The position numbers were made by a program, and so were the translations under genes. The notes beneath the pieces were generated by a model that did not search any database, had not been told where the DNA came from, and worked only from the letters and a program-made list of their open reading frames with translations. This document shows, one piece after another, positions 33,775 to 34,506 of a stretch of DNA of 34,506 bases. Each line of letters opens with the position of its first letter. The stretch's first letter is position 1. Source of the stretch: Dentipellis sp. KUC8613 (Eukaryota > Basidiomycota > Agaricomycetes > Russulales > Hericiaceae). Location: positions 1 to 34,506 of the forward strand of contig NSJX01000112.1 in the NCBI GenBank assembly GCA_002286715.1. Direction: 5' to 3'.

Positions 33775-34293
33775 CTCAAAGGCACGTGACTCAGGTTCGC
33801 ACGGTGATACCCGTCAGTGCGCTTGGGCGTGTCGCCACGTTGAGTGTCAACGTCCTTCTTGGTGTACTCTACGTCGGAAAGGCTGGGCTCGGCAAAAGCT
33901 TAGGGCTCTCGAGCCCATAGGTGGTGCCTTGTGAAAGCATCCGACATCCCGCGCTAACCCCTCATATGCTCCTCAAATGCCCTTTGTTGCTATGGACCAA
34001 ACATTTTGACTTTGACGGGGCACCGAAGCTGGCTGGGGACGGGCATCGGAGCTGGCTGGGGACGGGTATCAGTCGGGTGCGTAGATAATCTTTGTCTTGA
34101 CGAACGGCGCTGAGGAGCTGGTGGAAAGACATAAAGTGCTCCGCAAGTGTTCGTTTGGGCGCCACTATCTTGCAGAGGTGCTCCGCGACCGAGATACCCT
34201 TGATGTGCTGTCTGGAAAGGCTGGACTCGGCAAAAGCTTAGGGCTCTCGAGCCTGTAAGTGGTGCCTTGTGAAACCATCCGACGCCCCGCACC
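33775..34293 (-). repeat. Right terminal inverted repeat, 519 bp
   Basis: This is the exact inverted copy of 1-519, with position n matching 34294 minus n. It starts 258 bp after the stop of the Tnp2 transposase gene. The absence of differences over 519 bp points to recent transposition or to gene conversion between the ends. Small open frames inside it are not considered genes, because both copies carry them and they consist of repeats. Confidence 0.95.
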
Positions 34294-34506
34294 AACCAAA
34301 TGGTCTTTGTCTCGACGAACGACGCTGAAGAGCTGGCGGAAGGACACACAGTACTCGACAAGTGTTCATTTGGCCGCCACTGTCTTCTAGAGGTGTCTTG
34401 CGGCGGGGATGTCCTTCTTGGTGTGCGTTTCGGAAAGGCTGGGCTCGGCAAAAGCTTAGGGCTCTCGAGCCTGTAAGTGGTGCCTTGTGAAACCATCCGA
34501 CGCCCC
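34080..34506. repeat. Tandem subterminal repeat, units of about 214 bp, running out of the window
   Basis: The stretch at about 34089-34293 is repeated in diverged form at about 34303-34506. TCTTTGTCTTGACGAACG at 34089 matches TCTTTGTCTCGACGAACG at 34303, and both units end in the conserved motif that closes with GGTGCCTTGTGAAACCATCC. Only the first unit lies inside the inverted repeat. Subterminal repeat arrays that bind an element-encoded protein are typical of CACTA elements. The array is still running at the window edge, so the outer end may be farther right. Confidence 0.7.

Larger units (their letters stand above)
1..34293. mobile_element. Giant CACTA-like (Tnp2) DNA transposon with gene cargo
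   Basis: The interval is bounded by a 519-bp exact inverted repeat (1-519 and 33775-34293) and contains one apparently intact Tnp2 transposase next to the right end, which is the basic structure of a CACTA/EnSpm-type element. Between them lie about a dozen spliced genes with open frames, including a JmjC demethylase, a Ulp1 protease and WD40 and BTB pairs. Genes left of about 21.4 kb run leftward and most genes right of 22.4 kb run rightward. Known fungal CACTA elements are usually much smaller, so this would be a giant or composite one. The window starts inside or exactly at the left repeat and the right repeat array continues to base 34506, so outer boundaries and a target-site duplication cannot be seen. 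An alternative is two separate elements in inverted orientation flanking ordinary host genes. Confidence 0.6.

Noticed and set aside
34..34496. Open frames inside the terminal repeats (2-304, 129-332, 33962-34165, 33990-34496)
   Set aside because: They are identical in both repeats, made of subterminal repeat units, Pro/Arg/Ser-rich and without introns or domains.

Overview
The window looks like nuclear DNA of a mushroom-forming basidiomycete (Agaricomycetes). Almost every gene is cut by short GT-AG introns, mostly 40-65 nt. Spliced frames stay open over many exons, and the protein families (Tnp2 transposase, WD40 proteins with a membrane tail, BTB proteins, Ulp1, KDM3-type JmjC) are ones that recur in such genomes. 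No rRNA, tRNA or CRISPR array was seen. All gene models are spliced by eye.

The window reads as one very large DNA transposon of about 34.3 kb. A 519-bp sequence at 1-519 recurs as an exact inverted copy at 33775-34293. These terminal inverted repeats (TIRs) carry a repeated motif that also continues past the right copy to the window edge, so the true ends may lie outside. Just inside the right TIR is an apparently intact 1,421-aa Tnp2 (CACTA/EnSpm-type) transposase.

Layout. Left part, all on the minus strand and transcribed toward the left end: WD40 protein (654-2104), acidic-repeat protein (2448-4664), 1,050-aa low-complexity protein (5008-8838), membrane-anchored helical protein (10098-11101), short-domain protein (11377-12570), KDM3-like JmjC demethylase (13572-16159), Ulp1 protease (16528-19047), LRR-like protein (19089-20229) and a tiny gene (21016-21347). 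A degraded copy of the terminal repeat lies at 21402-21550, where transcription switches direction. Right part, mostly plus strand: a short paralogue of the 11377 protein (22488), a divergent pair of BTB genes (23366-24165 minus, 24787-25594 plus), a second WD40 gene (26635 on) and Tnp2 (28925-33516).

The transposase plus TIRs would supply mobility. The JmjC demethylase and Ulp1 protease would be plausible anti-silencing factors (inference). The WD40, BTB and short-domain families each occur twice, partly in mirror order, and the internal terminus-like repeat suggests that a smaller element of about 12.9 kb (21.4-34.3 kb) grew by acquiring the left arm.
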